Shown: positions 45,094 to 54,536 of the stretch, piece by piece | Position numbering within the stretch: position 1 is the first letter of the stretch | Layout: each line of letters starts with the position of its first letter | NCBI RefSeq assembly: GCF_022655595.1 | Contig: NZ_CP093379.1 | Span: forward strand, 2,228,501-2,292,500 | Reading direction: 5' to 3' | From: Ignatzschineria rhizosphaerae | GTDB lineage: Bacteria > Pseudomonadota > Gammaproteobacteria > Cardiobacteriales > Wohlfahrtiimonadaceae | DNA length: 64,000 bases | Position numbers and translations under genes: made by a program | Notes under the pieces: model-generated | Seen by the model: the letters and a program-made list of their open reading frames with translations, nothing else | The model's database searches: none | What the model was told of the DNA's origin: nothing

Positions 45094-45852
45094 TTACAAA
45101 TACTGCTTCGGCGTTTTGCCAGTCATTCTTTTAAAAAACTGCGCAAAAGCACTATCATTGGAAAATCCTAATTCAATTGCAATATCCATTAAGGGCAATT
45201 CATCACTTAAAAGCTCGATGGCTTTGAGTAATCGCCACTGCTGGCGCCACGCTTGATAACCTAGACCGGTCTCTTTCTGAAAAATACGTGTAATCGTCTT
45301 TTCACTAGCGCCCACTATTTTCGTCAATTCCTTAAGCTCTGGTGGTAATGCAGAAAAATTAAGTTTCTGAAAACGGTAATCTTCTGGTAACGGAAGTTGA
45401 ATATTTTCTGTTTTACCAAAGGTTAACTCATCCCATAATACTTGAAGCCAATGGTTTTCTCGGGTACCAAGCTCCCAGTTGGTATCCCAATCTGATAGCG
45501 CAATCATCTCTAATACTGCACGCAACAAAGGGGTCACATGCCAAATTGTATGACCCTTTGGAAGATGCGTAAAAATGCTTGCATCAATATAGATCGAGCG
45601 ATAATTCACAACTTCCCGCAATTGCACCCGATGGATAAGCCCGGGCGGAATCCATGCAAGACGCTGTGGCGGTAGGACCGACATTGAATCCCCTAAAATA
45701 ATAGTCATCGCCCCTTTTTCTGAAAAGAGGAACTGCCCTTTTTGATGCTGATGAAGCCCTGAATCATGCCGAACAAGCTTCGAGGCGATTCCGATAATGG
45801 GCTGCATCATCTTATCTGCATCAAACTTTGCATCTGATTCTATCCACGCCAT
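45094..45852 (-). CDS. AraC-family regulator (cupin + HTH)
   Basis: This 252-residue protein has an N-terminal cupin-like sensor (HQKGQFLFSEKGAMTI, LAWIPPGLIHRV) and a C-terminal AraC HTH pair (LMDIAIELGFSNDSAFAQFFKRMTGKTPKQY). I use ATG 45852 (MAWIES), preceded by AGGAG, rather than the longer frame starting at 45924. It is divergent from the MFS gene at 45998 with 145 bp between, so it probably regulates that exporter. Confidence 0.88.
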   Translation of the reverse strand: MAWIESDAKFDADKMMQPIIGIASKLVRHDSGLHQHQKGQFLFSEKGAMTIILGDSMSVLPPQRLAWIPPGLIHRVQLREVVNYRSIYIDASIFTHLPKGHTIWHVTPLLRAVLEMIALSDWDTNWELGTRENHWLQVLWDELTFGKTENIQLPLPEDYRFQKLNFSALPPELKELTKIVGASEKTITRIFQKETGLGYQAWRQQWRLLKAIELLSDELPLMDIAIELGFSNDSAFAQFFKRMTGKTPKQYL

Positions 45853-45997
45853 ATAAATCTCCTCATGAATTCTTGTCCGATTACAAACATAAATAGTCTT
45901 TCTATAAATAATACGCAAATTCAAAACTCATTACGATAGTCGCTCATGCAAACCATGCATTTTTTTATCTATTAATAAATATCTAGAAGAGGTTATT

Positions 45998-47158
45998 GTG
46001 AACAACAACATCAAAGCAACATTCACTCAGCAATTACCGCTATTACTCTTAATAATGCTAGTAATGTTTCCCCAAATTGTGGAAACTATTTATAGTCCTG
46101 CACTACCACTCATTGCTGAGGGATTTACCGTTTCACAAAGTATTGCGGCACAAACGCTATCGGTCTACTTTATCGCTTTTGCATTTGGCGTTACCGTATG
46201 GGGATTACTATCGGATCGAATCGGCCGGCGAAAGACTACGATGATTGCGCTCACGCTCTATATCTTTGCCACCATTTTTGCGCTATTGTCACCCAATTTC
46301 ACATTACTCCTTAGCGCAAGGATTCTTATGGCATTTGCCGCAGCCATCGGCTCTATCGGCACTCAAACGATAATTCGAGATCAATTTAGTGGGGATAGAC
46401 TCCGCTATATCTTTTCCCTTATTGGCATTGCGCTGGCAATAAGCCCTATTTTAGGACTCATTTTAGGCGTTCTCATGGTACAACTAGGCGGTTACCATGC
46501 TGTTTTTTCGCTCTTAACCGCTATCGGTACAGTGCTTTTGATCTGGTCTTTGATAAAGTTACCAGAAACCATGCCAGAAAATCATATCATCCATCCTTTT
46601 TGGCAAACTCTAAAAGCGATGATGCAAGATCGTATGATTTGGCAATATGCCTCATTAATCGCCGCCTTTAACATTATGCTCTTTAGTTATTATCAATTAG
46701 CGCCTTTTATTTTTGAAACATTGCAATTAGATAATAGGCTCTATGGCTTTAGTGGCATCTTATTAGGCTCTGGGACTTTCTTAGGTGCTTTTTTAAATAA
46801 TCGCTTAATCAATCGCTATCAGCTAAGCGGAGAAAAATTAATCTCCCTCGCTACTACACTGGCCTTGATCTCTGCGATTTTATTATTAATGCTTGAATCT
46901 AGCTGGCTTTTTATGCTCCCTATGACCGGCATTATGCTTGCTTATAGTATGGCGATTCCAAATATTCTATCGCTTGTTTTAAAAAACTATCAACATACCT
47001 TAGGCACGGCAGGGGCAATTTTAGGTTTTATCTATTATTGCCTCATTGGACTTGGATTAATCTTTGTAGGAATGATGACATCCCTTGGCATTGCGCTCTT
47101 AATATTTGCCGGCATTGCGATGATGATTCAGCTTCTTCCGATTAAGCAAAATCCATAA
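45998..47158 (+). CDS. MFS drug-efflux transporter (Bcr/CflA type)
   Basis: This 386-residue 12-helix transporter has the Bcr/CflA pattern IYSPALPLIAEGFTVS and the MFS motif A GLLSDRIGRRKT. It opens with GTG (AGAAGAGG upstream). Typical substrates are antibiotics or small dipeptides. It is divergent from an AraC regulator and convergent with a second AraC gene whose product has the same domain plan. Confidence 0.87.
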   Translation: MNNNIKATFTQQLPLLLLIMLVMFPQIVETIYSPALPLIAEGFTVSQSIAAQTLSVYFIAFAFGVTVWGLLSDRIGRRKTTMIALTLYIFATIFALLSPNFTLLLSARILMAFAAAIGSIGTQTIIRDQFSGDRLRYIFSLIGIALAISPILGLILGVLMVQLGGYHAVFSLLTAIGTVLLIWSLIKLPETMPENHIIHPFWQTLKAMMQDRMIWQYASLIAAFNIMLFSYYQLAPFIFETLQLDNRLYGFSGILLGSGTFLGAFLNNRLINRYQLSGEKLISLATTLALISAILLLMLESSWLFMLPMTGIMLAYSMAIPNILSLVLKNYQHTLGTAGAILGFIYYCLIGLGLIFVGMMTSLGIALLIFAGIAMMIQLLPIKQNP

Positions 47159-47175
47159 GCACATAATGCTCTAAC

Positions 47176-47925
47176 CTACTTGATAAACTCACTAGGAGAA
47201 GTTCCTAGCGCTTTTTTAAACATTACCGAAAAAGCGCTAGGGCTCTCATAACCAAGTGTTAAAGCGATTGTTGTGATCGGCTCTTTTTTTCCTAACCTTA
47301 TCAATGCAGACATTAACACCACATGTTGCCTCCACTCACTAAATGTCATCCCAAGCTCTGTTTGAAAAAAGCGGGTAAAGGTGCGAGGAGAACGATTAAG
47401 CTTCTTTGCCCATTCAAGGGGAGAACTTGTTATTGTAGGGTTTTGGATAAATGCCTGACACAGCGAAAGTAACCCTAGATGACTAGGTAAAGGGGTATAA
47501 AAAGGGAGTGATTTTGCTAAATGAACTTCATGCAATAAAAGTGTGACTAATGCGCCCTCTCTTCCTGAAAGATCATATAAACGGGGTAATTTTACAGCCT
47601 CAAGCAGTAATGAATGCAATAAAGGGGAAACGGTCACGACTTCACAGATATCTCCTCGTATCATCTCCTCAGTAGTATCAATATACAGACTTCTAGTGGA
47701 TGCATTTAGCATCATCACAGAATGGATCTCTCCTGCAGGAATCCAAACACCACGATAAGGCAATACCAACCATTTACCCGCAGACGTTTCTACCTCCATC
47801 ATGCCTTGCATACTATAAAGAAACTGTGAGCGCCGATGGGCATGAGGTTTTAGATAAGTACCGTCTTCATAATCTGTCGCTAAAGCCACAACCCTTCTTG
47901 GGGTATCTTCTAATTCATGAATCAT
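47176..47925 (-). CDS. AraC-family regulator (cupin + HTH)
   Basis: This 249-residue paralogue of the regulator at 45094-45852 has a cupin half (HAHRRSQFLYSMQGMMEV, PYRGVWIPAGEIHSV) and an AraC HTH (PITTIALTLGYESPSAFSVMFKKALGTSPSEFI). It lies 297 bp from the divergent TauE gene at 48223 and 17 bp from the convergent MFS stop. It may control the TauE-type exporter. Confidence 0.86.
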   Translation of the reverse strand: MIHELEDTPRRVVALATDYEDGTYLKPHAHRRSQFLYSMQGMMEVETSAGKWLVLPYRGVWIPAGEIHSVMMLNASTRSLYIDTTEEMIRGDICEVVTVSPLLHSLLLEAVKLPRLYDLSGREGALVTLLLHEVHLAKSLPFYTPLPSHLGLLSLCQAFIQNPTITSSPLEWAKKLNRSPRTFTRFFQTELGMTFSEWRQHVVLMSALIRLGKKEPITTIALTLGYESPSAFSVMFKKALGTSPSEFIK

Positions 47926-48222
47926 ACGATTTTCTCCCCTTATTGCGCTTATCGTTAATACCCATCCCCTTTCTAGCCTTTATTATGGCATAAATTCGAT
48001 AATAGTTGTCTAATCCTCGAATGAAAGCCGAGCTGCTTTTTTCTAAAATATAGCCTCTTTGGTTTAAAAATGTTGCTCTTGCGGCGAGAAGGAATGCTTA
48101 CACGCTTTTTACTATCTCTTGCCCACAATTGACATCCAAGGCTTTCTTAATCCTGTTTCACGATAAGACTTATCCCCATTTCTTCAAGCGAACTGCTTTT
48201 AAACAAAAACTTACGGATACTT

Positions 48223-49026
48223 ATGACGATTCTCATCTTTTTTGGCATTCTTTCGGGCATTACCACTATCCTCTTTGGGTTTGGTGGCGGATTTGTAACG
48301 GTTCCCCTTCTTTATACTTATCTTTTATTACACTATCCTGATGGGGATATTCCACTCTATGCCATGCAGATCTCGGTGGCCACCTCTGCCCTTATTATGA
48401 TTTTTTCCGCCTCTATTTCAAGCTTTCAATCCCATAAAAAAGGGTTGATTGATTGGCAAATTATTAAACCACTCCTCTTTAGCATCTCTCTTGGCGGATG
48501 TTTAGGGGCTTTTATTGCATCCATCGTTCAAGGAGAGTGGATTCGCTGGATCTTTATTATCTATCTTGCAATCACAATCTTAGATGCTCTTTTTTCTAAA
48601 AGTTTTACCACTCAAAACCCCAATATGGCTCGCAATCTTAAAAGAAAATATGATGCTATTTTAGGTGTTTTTATTGGGTCAATCGCCGCTTTTCTTGGTG
48701 TTGGCGGAAGTATCATGACGGTTCCACTGATGCGAAAACGCTGCGCCTTAATGCAAGAAGCCGCAGCCATGGCAAATCCCCTAACCTTGCCGATGGCGAT
48801 TACTACCACTATCGTTTACCTTCTAATTTCCACCTCAGAAGGGCTTCAATTTGGGAGTGGTTTTTTAGGGTTTCTCTACCTCAAAGCTGCTGGCATTTTA
48901 ATTTTGAGCGCTTGGATCGGCATTAAAATAGGGGCTAAAATCCAACATTTTATCCCCGATAAGATCTATGCCCGTGCTTACCCATTTCTCTTAATGATTG
49001 TTCTTGCCGTAATGCTATTTCAATAA
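48223..49026 (+). CDS. TauE/SafE-family (sulfite/organosulfonate) exporter
   Basis: This 267-residue membrane protein has the internally repeated TauE pattern: ITTILFGFGGGFVTVPLL near the N-terminus and IAAFLGVGGSIMTVPLM in the middle. Family members export sulfite, sulfoacetate or related anions. It has a leftward AraC regulator upstream and is followed by a convergent GNAT. The 297-bp spacer to 47925 shows no other recognisable element. Confidence 0.86.
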   Translation: MTILIFFGILSGITTILFGFGGGFVTVPLLYTYLLLHYPDGDIPLYAMQISVATSALIMIFSASISSFQSHKKGLIDWQIIKPLLFSISLGGCLGAFIASIVQGEWIRWIFIIYLAITILDALFSKSFTTQNPNMARNLKRKYDAILGVFIGSIAAFLGVGGSIMTVPLMRKRCALMQEAAAMANPLTLPMAITTTIVYLLISTSEGLQFGSGFLGFLYLKAAGILILSAWIGIKIGAKIQHFIPDKIYARAYPFLLMIVLAVMLFQ

Positions 49027-49153
49027 ACACCTATCAAGAAATAAGCAAATCCGGAGAAAATGGATACCATTATTCGCCGGATTGATATTCATAAAAAGAT
49101 TTAAGAAAAGTCGTGCCTAAATCGTAGAATAAAGCAAATCTTTTAATGGTATT

Positions 49154-49705
49154 TTAATCGACTTGATATTCTGACTTTAAAATGGAGAGCATTTCTGCAT
49201 CTACAAATCGCTCTTTTTCAAAGAAGTAATCTCGTAAAATGCCTTCTGTTTGCATTCCATTTTTATGCAGCAATGCTCGTGATGCATGATTTAAAGGATC
49301 AATAAAAGCTTCTATACGATGAAGCTTTAGAGTCTCAAATCCATAGGCAATAATACCTTGAATCGCTTCGGTCATTAAACCTTTCCCCCACTCTTCTGGG
49401 GATAATTCATAACCGATCTCAGCACGATTATTCTCTTTAGAAAAATTATGAAAACCACAGGTTCCTATTAGGAATTCTGGCGATGTTTTATAAGCAATTG
49501 CCCAACGTAAACCTTCACCTGAAGCGGTTCTTTGATTCCAAATTTTAATCAAATCAATCGCTTCTTCTATTTGAGTAAAGGTTGCTAGATCATAAAATTC
49601 TGTTACACAATCTTGCGAAAAATTATGAAAAATTCGCAGGGCATCATCTAATACCAACGGACGTAATACCAAACGCTCTGTCTCTAATTTTGGCATATTT
49701 CCCAT
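49154..49705 (-). CDS. RimJ/RimL-type GNAT acetyltransferase
   Basis: This 183-residue acetyltransferase has the RimJ/RimL signature LETERLVLRPL and AEIGYELSPEEWGKGLMTEAI, ending LHKNGMQTEGILRDYFF. These enzymes N-acetylate protein or peptide N-termini. ATG 49705 is chosen because GAGG lies six bases before it; a GTG four codons earlier is possible but overlaps that ribosome site. Confidence 0.87.
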   Translation of the reverse strand: MGNMPKLETERLVLRPLVLDDALRIFHNFSQDCVTEFYDLATFTQIEEAIDLIKIWNQRTASGEGLRWAIAYKTSPEFLIGTCGFHNFSKENNRAEIGYELSPEEWGKGLMTEAIQGIIAYGFETLKLHRIEAFIDPLNHASRALLHKNGMQTEGILRDYFFEKERFVDAEMLSILKSEYQVD

Positions 49706-49871
49706 ATACAACCTCACTTTTATTCTGTTTCTCGTTCTAATGTTTTATTAAAACAGATTGATGACTGACAAGCATTACTGTTTTCACAATTGCCTATATT
49801 TTCTCCGCACTATCAGATGCTACTCTGCTTCTTAGATATTCATTAAATACCATCATATAAGGAATAAGATT

Positions 49872-50495
49872 ATGAAAAAAGAGTACGTTCGTTTAAATAG
49901 AGAAGATGCTGTTGTGTTACTTGTTGATCATCAAGCGGGATTATTATCCTTAGTCCGTGATATTGAGCCTGATAAATTTAAAAATAATGTTCTAGCGCTT
50001 GCTGAATCTGCCAAATATTTCAATCTCCCGACAATTTTAACTACCAGCTTTGAAGATGGTCCTAATGGTCCTTTAATCCCTGAGCTAGTAGAGATGTTCC
50101 CTAATGCCCCATTTATCGCAAGACCAGGTCAAATCAATGCTTGGGATAATGAGGGATTTGTCAAAGCGATTAAAGCTACAGGAAAAAAACAACTCATTAT
50201 TGCCGGCGTTGTCACCGAAGTCTGTGTTGCCTTTCCTGCCCTTTCTGCATTAGAAGAAGGCTATGACGTATTTGTCGTTACAGATGCTTCAGGAACATTT
50301 AATCAAATAACGCGTGATGCTGCGTGGGAGAGAATGATCGCCAATGGTGCCCAGATGATGTCATGGTTTGGCGTTGCTTGTGAGCTGCATAGAGATTGGC
50401 GTAATGATGTGGAAGGATTAGGAGCGCTCTTTACCAAATATATCTCTGATTATAAAAACTTAATGACAAGCTATACAATGCAAAATTCAAAATAA
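49872..50495 (+). CDS. Isochorismatase-family hydrolase (YcaC-like)
   Basis: This 207-residue cysteine hydrolase has the catalytic Asp in LLVDHQAGL, a Lys in the middle region and the Cys in AGVVTEVCVAFPA preceded by the family cis-peptide region. It is most like YcaC. Substrates in this family vary (isochorismate, nicotinamide, N-carbamoyl amides), so none is assigned. AAGGAATAAG precedes the ATG. It shares a terminator with the convergent GNAT. Confidence 0.88.
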   Translation: MKKEYVRLNREDAVVLLVDHQAGLLSLVRDIEPDKFKNNVLALAESAKYFNLPTILTTSFEDGPNGPLIPELVEMFPNAPFIARPGQINAWDNEGFVKAIKATGKKQLIIAGVVTEVCVAFPALSALEEGYDVFVVTDASGTFNQITRDAAWERMIANGAQMMSWFGVACELHRDWRNDVEGLGALFTKYISDYKNLMTSYTMQNSK

Positions 50496-50531
50496 CAAAC
50501 ACTAATTCCCAATAAACATCCCTATATAAAG

Positions 50532-50562
50532 AGCGAAGGTCTTAACAAACCTTCGCTTTTTT
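50532..50562. terminator. Terminator between YcaC-like gene and GNAT
   Basis: AGCGAAGGT (50532-50540) and ACCTTCGCT (50549-50557) are followed by TTTTTT. Lying between convergent genes, it mainly ends the YcaC-like transcript. Confidence 0.85.
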
Positions 50563-50569
50563 ATCACTA

Positions 50570-51127
50570 TTATCGAGAGCCTCGCCATGTTTCTTTAGAT
50601 AAGAAGCTAATATGCTCTTTTCGATACTCATCCATAAACTGATTATATTGATTCTCCTCCGTGCGAATGATCTTAAAGCCACATTTTTCCTGTGCTCTAA
50701 AAGACTGGGCGTTATTTTCATAAAAACCACACCATAATGCACGCATCCCAAGGTGATTAAAAGCATGTTTAATCACAGCTTTAGAAGCCTCAAGGACTAA
50801 ACCTTTCCCCCAATAAGGGACACCAATCCAATAGGCTAATTCTGCTTCATCTTTTGCAATAGCAAAATTACTATCTTCGCCAATAAGTAATCCTACCATG
50901 CCAATGACATGGTCCTGACCTTTTGCTAAATCATCCTTTAGGGTAATGGCGTAAACTTCTCGAGCGGCAAAAACTGTTTGAATAATCTCTAAACTTTCAA
51001 CTTCTGATTGATGCGGTGGCCAGCCGGCGATCGGACCGATACGATCATCTTTAGCATATTCATATAGGGCTTTTGCATCGCTCTTTTTAAAAGAGCGCAG
51101 GATCATTCTTTCTGTTTCTAACGGCAT
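50570..51127 (-). CDS. RimJ/RimL-type GNAT acetyltransferase
   Basis: This 185-residue protein has LETERMILRSFKKSDAKALYEY and AELAYWIGVPYWGKGLVLEASKAVI, followed by SFRAQEKCGFKIIRTEE. It is a second RimJ/RimL-like enzyme within 1.5 kb of the one at 49154, but only distantly similar to it. Substrate unknown. Confidence 0.87.
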   Translation of the reverse strand: MPLETERMILRSFKKSDAKALYEYAKDDRIGPIAGWPPHQSEVESLEIIQTVFAAREVYAITLKDDLAKGQDHVIGMVGLLIGEDSNFAIAKDEAELAYWIGVPYWGKGLVLEASKAVIKHAFNHLGMRALWCGFYENNAQSFRAQEKCGFKIIRTEENQYNQFMDEYRKEHISFLSKETWRGSR

Positions 51128-51260
51128 ACTATTTTCCTTCTCTATTTTAGGGCTAATGATTATTCCTCACCAATAAAGCGCTATTGTAGAGAAAAGGTTT
51201 TTAAAGAAAATGACATTCCCTTGCCACTTTAGGTACTTTTAACAACTATCAAGCTCATTA

Positions 51261-52159
51261 ATGTTAAAATACTACTTTATAGATGTGAAAAACAAAACTA
51301 TGATCTCAAAAAGTACGGATTACTGGAGAAGTGAACAAACCTATTTTCTACAAAAAATTCCCTTACAAGTAGAAATAGATCAACCGCTGCAACTTGCTTA
51401 TATCAATCTTTTAATTTGCGAGAAAGGCACAGCAAGATTCACCATTAACTTTATCGCTCATACACTTAAAGAAGGCGATATTCTGTTTGTAGCAGATGAT
51501 GCACACGTCATACTCCGCTATCGCTCGGAAGATTTTTTAGCATCGGGATGCTTTTTAAAACGAGAGTTTGCGGCAGAAGTCGCTTATGAATTACCCAATC
51601 CCCTCTTTAACTACCTGCATGATCACCCTATCTTAAAAGCGTCCAAAGATTTCTCCAAAGCGCTCGATGCTTGGCAAACACAGCTCTGGTTTATCTATCA
51701 AGAAACAAGTAAATATCAGCGTATTATGCTTCGTAATCACCTGCAAAATCTCTTCCTAAGTGTTGTAAATTTAGTACCGGGGAAAAATATTGATCAAAAA
51801 CAGAAACAGAGCCGGCAAGAGAGGCTTTGCTGGCGATTTTGGGATCTCATCACTAAACATGCAAAAGCTGAGCGGTCCGTACAGTTTTACGCAAATAAGC
51901 TTGCGATTACTCCTTATTATCTCGCAAAAATTAGTCAAGTGATCTTAAATGATGCCCCAAAAACATTAATTGACCGACAAGTCATTTTAGAAATTAAACG
52001 CCTTTTAGCAAACACCCAAAACTCCATTGAGCAAACACCCAAAACTCCATTGAGCAAATTGCAGAAATTCTGCATTTCACAGATCCCTCTTATCTCTCTC
52101 GTTATTTTAAAAAACAGACACAAATGACATTATCTGAATTTAGAAAACAGAACCTTTAA
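51261..52159 (+). pseudogene. AraC-family regulator broken by a 23-bp tandem duplication
   Basis: The reading frame codes for a 250-residue sensor plus the first helix pair of an AraC domain (FYANKLAITPYYLAKIS), then derails. At 52010-52032 and 52033-52055 the same 23 bases occur twice in tandem. Because 23 is not a multiple of three, the second copy shifts the frame and gives a 288-residue product with a nonsense tail. Removing one copy restores IEQIAEILHFTDPSYLSRYFKKQTQMTLSEF to the stop at 52157-52159, a perfect AraC C-terminus. The duplication may be reversible by slippage. Confidence 0.88.
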
Positions 52160-52392
52160 AGTAAAATCACCGGCTTTAAAAAAGCCCCTAACGCGCTTGG
52201 TTCATGAAAGAAAGCTCACTTTAATCATTTTATATTATTTAATAATAAAGTTAATTCGATAATTATTGAATCAAATACTTGGTCTTCAAGAAAAAGCGAA
52301 TTATAGTGTTATCAATATAAATGAGAATCTTTCGCCCCAAATTGTTGAACCGCCTTTTTATAACAATAAACCCTCAACCTAGGACGATATTT

Positions 52393-52926
52393 ATGAAATT
52401 CCTCCAGAAAAGTTTTCTGATCTGTTTGAGCCTATTAGTCATATCATGTGCAACCGTTGATAATAACTCTGGCACTAAAAACACCCGTATTGCGGAATCT
52501 GTTACTGCCAATCAAGTATTGGGGCCTTGGGCTGTGATAGGGTCAAATAGAGCGCCGCAAGAATTAACCAATGTTTCCGTACTCTTCCCAAATAAAACAG
52601 GTCTTCGCTACACCAATACCATCAAAAAAGGGACGCGTGAGGAATCTCAGAAAACAGAGCTCTTTACATGGACATTTGATGAAACAAATAAACTTCTCAC
52701 CCAACATATCTATGAGAAACATATTAATGATGCGGGGAAACCACGAAGAGTAGAGCGAAAAAATATCACCAAGAAATTCCATACCGAACTTTATAAATCA
52801 AATAATGGAATTGTCGCTGTCAAACTTAGTAATGAACAAGAATCAGCAATTTATAGCAAACTAGATGATCGTAAACTAGAGGTGCTTCTTAAAGATAATA
52901 TCAACGTACCGGCACTTATTAGATAA
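52393..52926 (+). CDS. Hypothetical lipoprotein
   Basis: The ATG at 52393 (MKFLQKS), preceded by AGGACG, starts a lipoprotein signal ending LLVISC, so Cys is the lipidated residue. The remaining 155 residues are mostly beta strands with the pattern VLGPWAVIGSNRAPQELTNVSVLF. I do not recognise the family; a small outer-membrane or periplasmic lipoprotein is likely. An in-frame ATG at 52321 would add 24 residues without a ribosome site. Confidence 0.65.
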   Translation: MKFLQKSFLICLSLLVISCATVDNNSGTKNTRIAESVTANQVLGPWAVIGSNRAPQELTNVSVLFPNKTGLRYTNTIKKGTREESQKTELFTWTFDETNKLLTQHIYEKHINDAGKPRRVERKNITKKFHTELYKSNNGIVAVKLSNEQESAIYSKLDDRKLEVLLKDNINVPALIR

Positions 52927-53095
52927 CTTTAAGCCCCTATCACACCCCCCATTTCATAGCGACTATTATTAGTCGCTATTTTCTTTTAAGCGCTTCTCTT
53001 CGCTCCTTTTTTTAGATTGATAGCTTGATAAAATCTCTTGCTAAACAAACCAACCACATGGTATCTTTATCCGAAAAATAATCAAGGGAATATTT

Positions 53096-53434
53096 ATGAA
53101 TCCATTAATTTTTGGCTACTCAATGCTCAGCCTTGCCATCATCCTAGAAGTCTTTGCAACTTCATTTTTAGTAAAATCAGAGCAATTTACCAAAGTCGTT
53201 CCCTCTATTTTGGTCGCTATCCTCTATGCTGCTTCCTTTTACTGCTTATCTCACACATTAAAAGTTGTTCCCGTAGGAATTGCTTATGGGATCTGGAGCG
53301 GCGTTGGGATTTTACTTGTGACCTTAGTTGGGTACTTTTGGTTTAAGCAGGCGATCGATATTCCGGCTGCGATTGGACTTGCTTTTATTGCACTTGGCGT
53401 TGTGATTATTAATGTTTTTTCTAAAGCGATCTAA
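53096..53434 (+). CDS. SMR-family multidrug exporter (EmrE-like)
   Basis: This 112-residue protein has four membrane helices and the conserved Glu in IILEVFATSFL (equivalent of EmrE Glu14). Other SMR landmarks are YAASFYCLSHTLK, VPVGIAYGIWSGVG and the final IALGVVIINVFS. The family exports lipophilic cations or guanidinium. It is six bases upstream of a TetR gene, forming a two-gene operon. Confidence 0.92.
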   Translation: MNPLIFGYSMLSLAIILEVFATSFLVKSEQFTKVVPSILVAILYAASFYCLSHTLKVVPVGIAYGIWSGVGILLVTLVGYFWFKQAIDIPAAIGLAFIALGVVIINVFSKAI

Positions 53435-53440
53435 CGGACG

Positions 53441-53989
53441 ATGAAAAATCCCTATCAACGTAAAAAACAACCCGAACTCGTTAGATCAGCGCTTATTGAT
53501 AACGCAACACAGTTAATTCTAGAGCAAGGCGTGGAGCAAACCTCCCTACAGGCAGTTGCCGATGCAACCGACATTACAAAAGGGGGATTACTCCATCATT
53601 TCCCCACTAAAATGGCACTTTTAGCCGCTGTTTATGAAAAGACGATTCTTGACTTAGAAGCAGAGATTGAAGTACTAATTGCTAATGATCCTCATTCTTA
53701 CGGACGATTTACCAGAGCTTATATTATTAGCTCCATCAATGGTTTAAGAAATAAAATCCCCAACCAACAGATTATCTCCGCAATGCTCAATACGCCAGGA
53801 TTATCACAAATTTGGAGTCAATGGCTAGAAAAAAAACTAGCGCTTTTCAAAGAAGATTCGCTCGAACTTGAGCTCATTAGATTAACGACAGATGGTATAT
53901 GGTTTAATGCCCTTGCCGGCATCTCCTTACACAATCTCACCAAGATTGAGCAATATCTTATTGCCCAAACTCACAATATCCAAAAGTAG
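53441..53989 (+). CDS. TetR-family regulator
   Basis: This 182-residue protein has an N-terminal TetR HTH (TSLQAVADATDITKGGLLHHFPTK) and a ligand-binding helical domain. It follows the SMR exporter directly and most likely represses that operon in response to an exported compound. Confidence 0.9.
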   Translation: MKNPYQRKKQPELVRSALIDNATQLILEQGVEQTSLQAVADATDITKGGLLHHFPTKMALLAAVYEKTILDLEAEIEVLIANDPHSYGRFTRAYIISSINGLRNKIPNQQIISAMLNTPGLSQIWSQWLEKKLALFKEDSLELELIRLTTDGIWFNALAGISLHNLTKIEQYLIAQTHNIQK

Positions 53990-53994
53990 TTTTT

Positions 53995-54153
53995 TATAAT
54001 AAAACCGGTTTAAAAGTGACTAACCCACATTCCCGGCGCATCGGTGATGAGAAATGAAAAAATAGTTCTATCTGGCATTATGCTGGCTGATTTGATTCCC
54101 ACGCCGTCCTATTTGTACTTTTAAGAGAGTTTTCTTAAACCGAATCGACTATA
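53995..54153. repeat. MITE-like element H
   Basis: A 159-bp element in inverse orientation reads TATAATAAAACCGGTTTAAAAG at one end and TTAAACCGAATCGACTATA at the other. The core holds GGCATTATGCTGGCTGATTTGATTCC, an inverted version of the core of B and C. It lies between the converging TetR and DUF2798 genes. Confidence 0.6.
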
Positions 54154-54165
54154 AATTGAATAACA

Positions 54166-54203
54166 AAAAAAGTCCCTAATCTTATACGATAAGGGACTTT
54201 TTT
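54166..54203. terminator. Bidirectional terminator, TetR/DUF2798
   Basis: AGTCCCT (54171-54177) pairs with AGGGACT (54192-54198). An A run on one side and TTTTTT on the other serve both converging genes. Confidence 0.85.
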
Positions 54204-54219
54204 ATTTCATTGTTAAAAC

Positions 54220-54471
54220 TTATTGTTTAACCAACTTTAAAGCATGCTTTCTAGCAATTGGTAAAATAATCAATACACAGGGAAATGCAATTGCCCACGA
54301 TAACATCCATGATAACAACCATCCCACTAATTCAAAATCTCCAAATCCCAAACTACGAAGCGTACTGATTAGAGAAACAATGCACGACATTGCGCATGAT
54401 AAAAAAAGTGGTACTAAAAAATGCATTGCTGCAGGTGGTAACTTAAAACGGTCCAATGTTGCTTGAGTCAT
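54220..54471 (-). CDS. DUF2798 membrane protein
   Basis: This 83-residue protein has two membrane helices and the family pattern FLVPLFLSCAMSCIVS, then WLLSWMLSWAIAFPCVLIILPIARK. Function is unknown. The ATG at 54471 is preceded by GGAG. It lies 66 bp downstream of the PadR regulator on the same strand and may be its target. Confidence 0.82.
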   Translation of the reverse strand: MTQATLDRFKLPPAAMHFLVPLFLSCAMSCIVSLISTLRSLGFGDFELVGWLLSWMLSWAIAFPCVLIILPIARKHALKLVKQ

Positions 54472-54536
54472 ATTCAATCTCCATTACTCAAAAATAGACG
54501 CGTTGAGTTACGTTAACGCTTACGGAAAAAGCTTCT

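Noticed and set aside
48129-48341. 70-codon ORF overlapping the start of the TauE-type gene
   Set aside because: It lies mostly in a different frame of the transporter 5' end and has no ribosome site.
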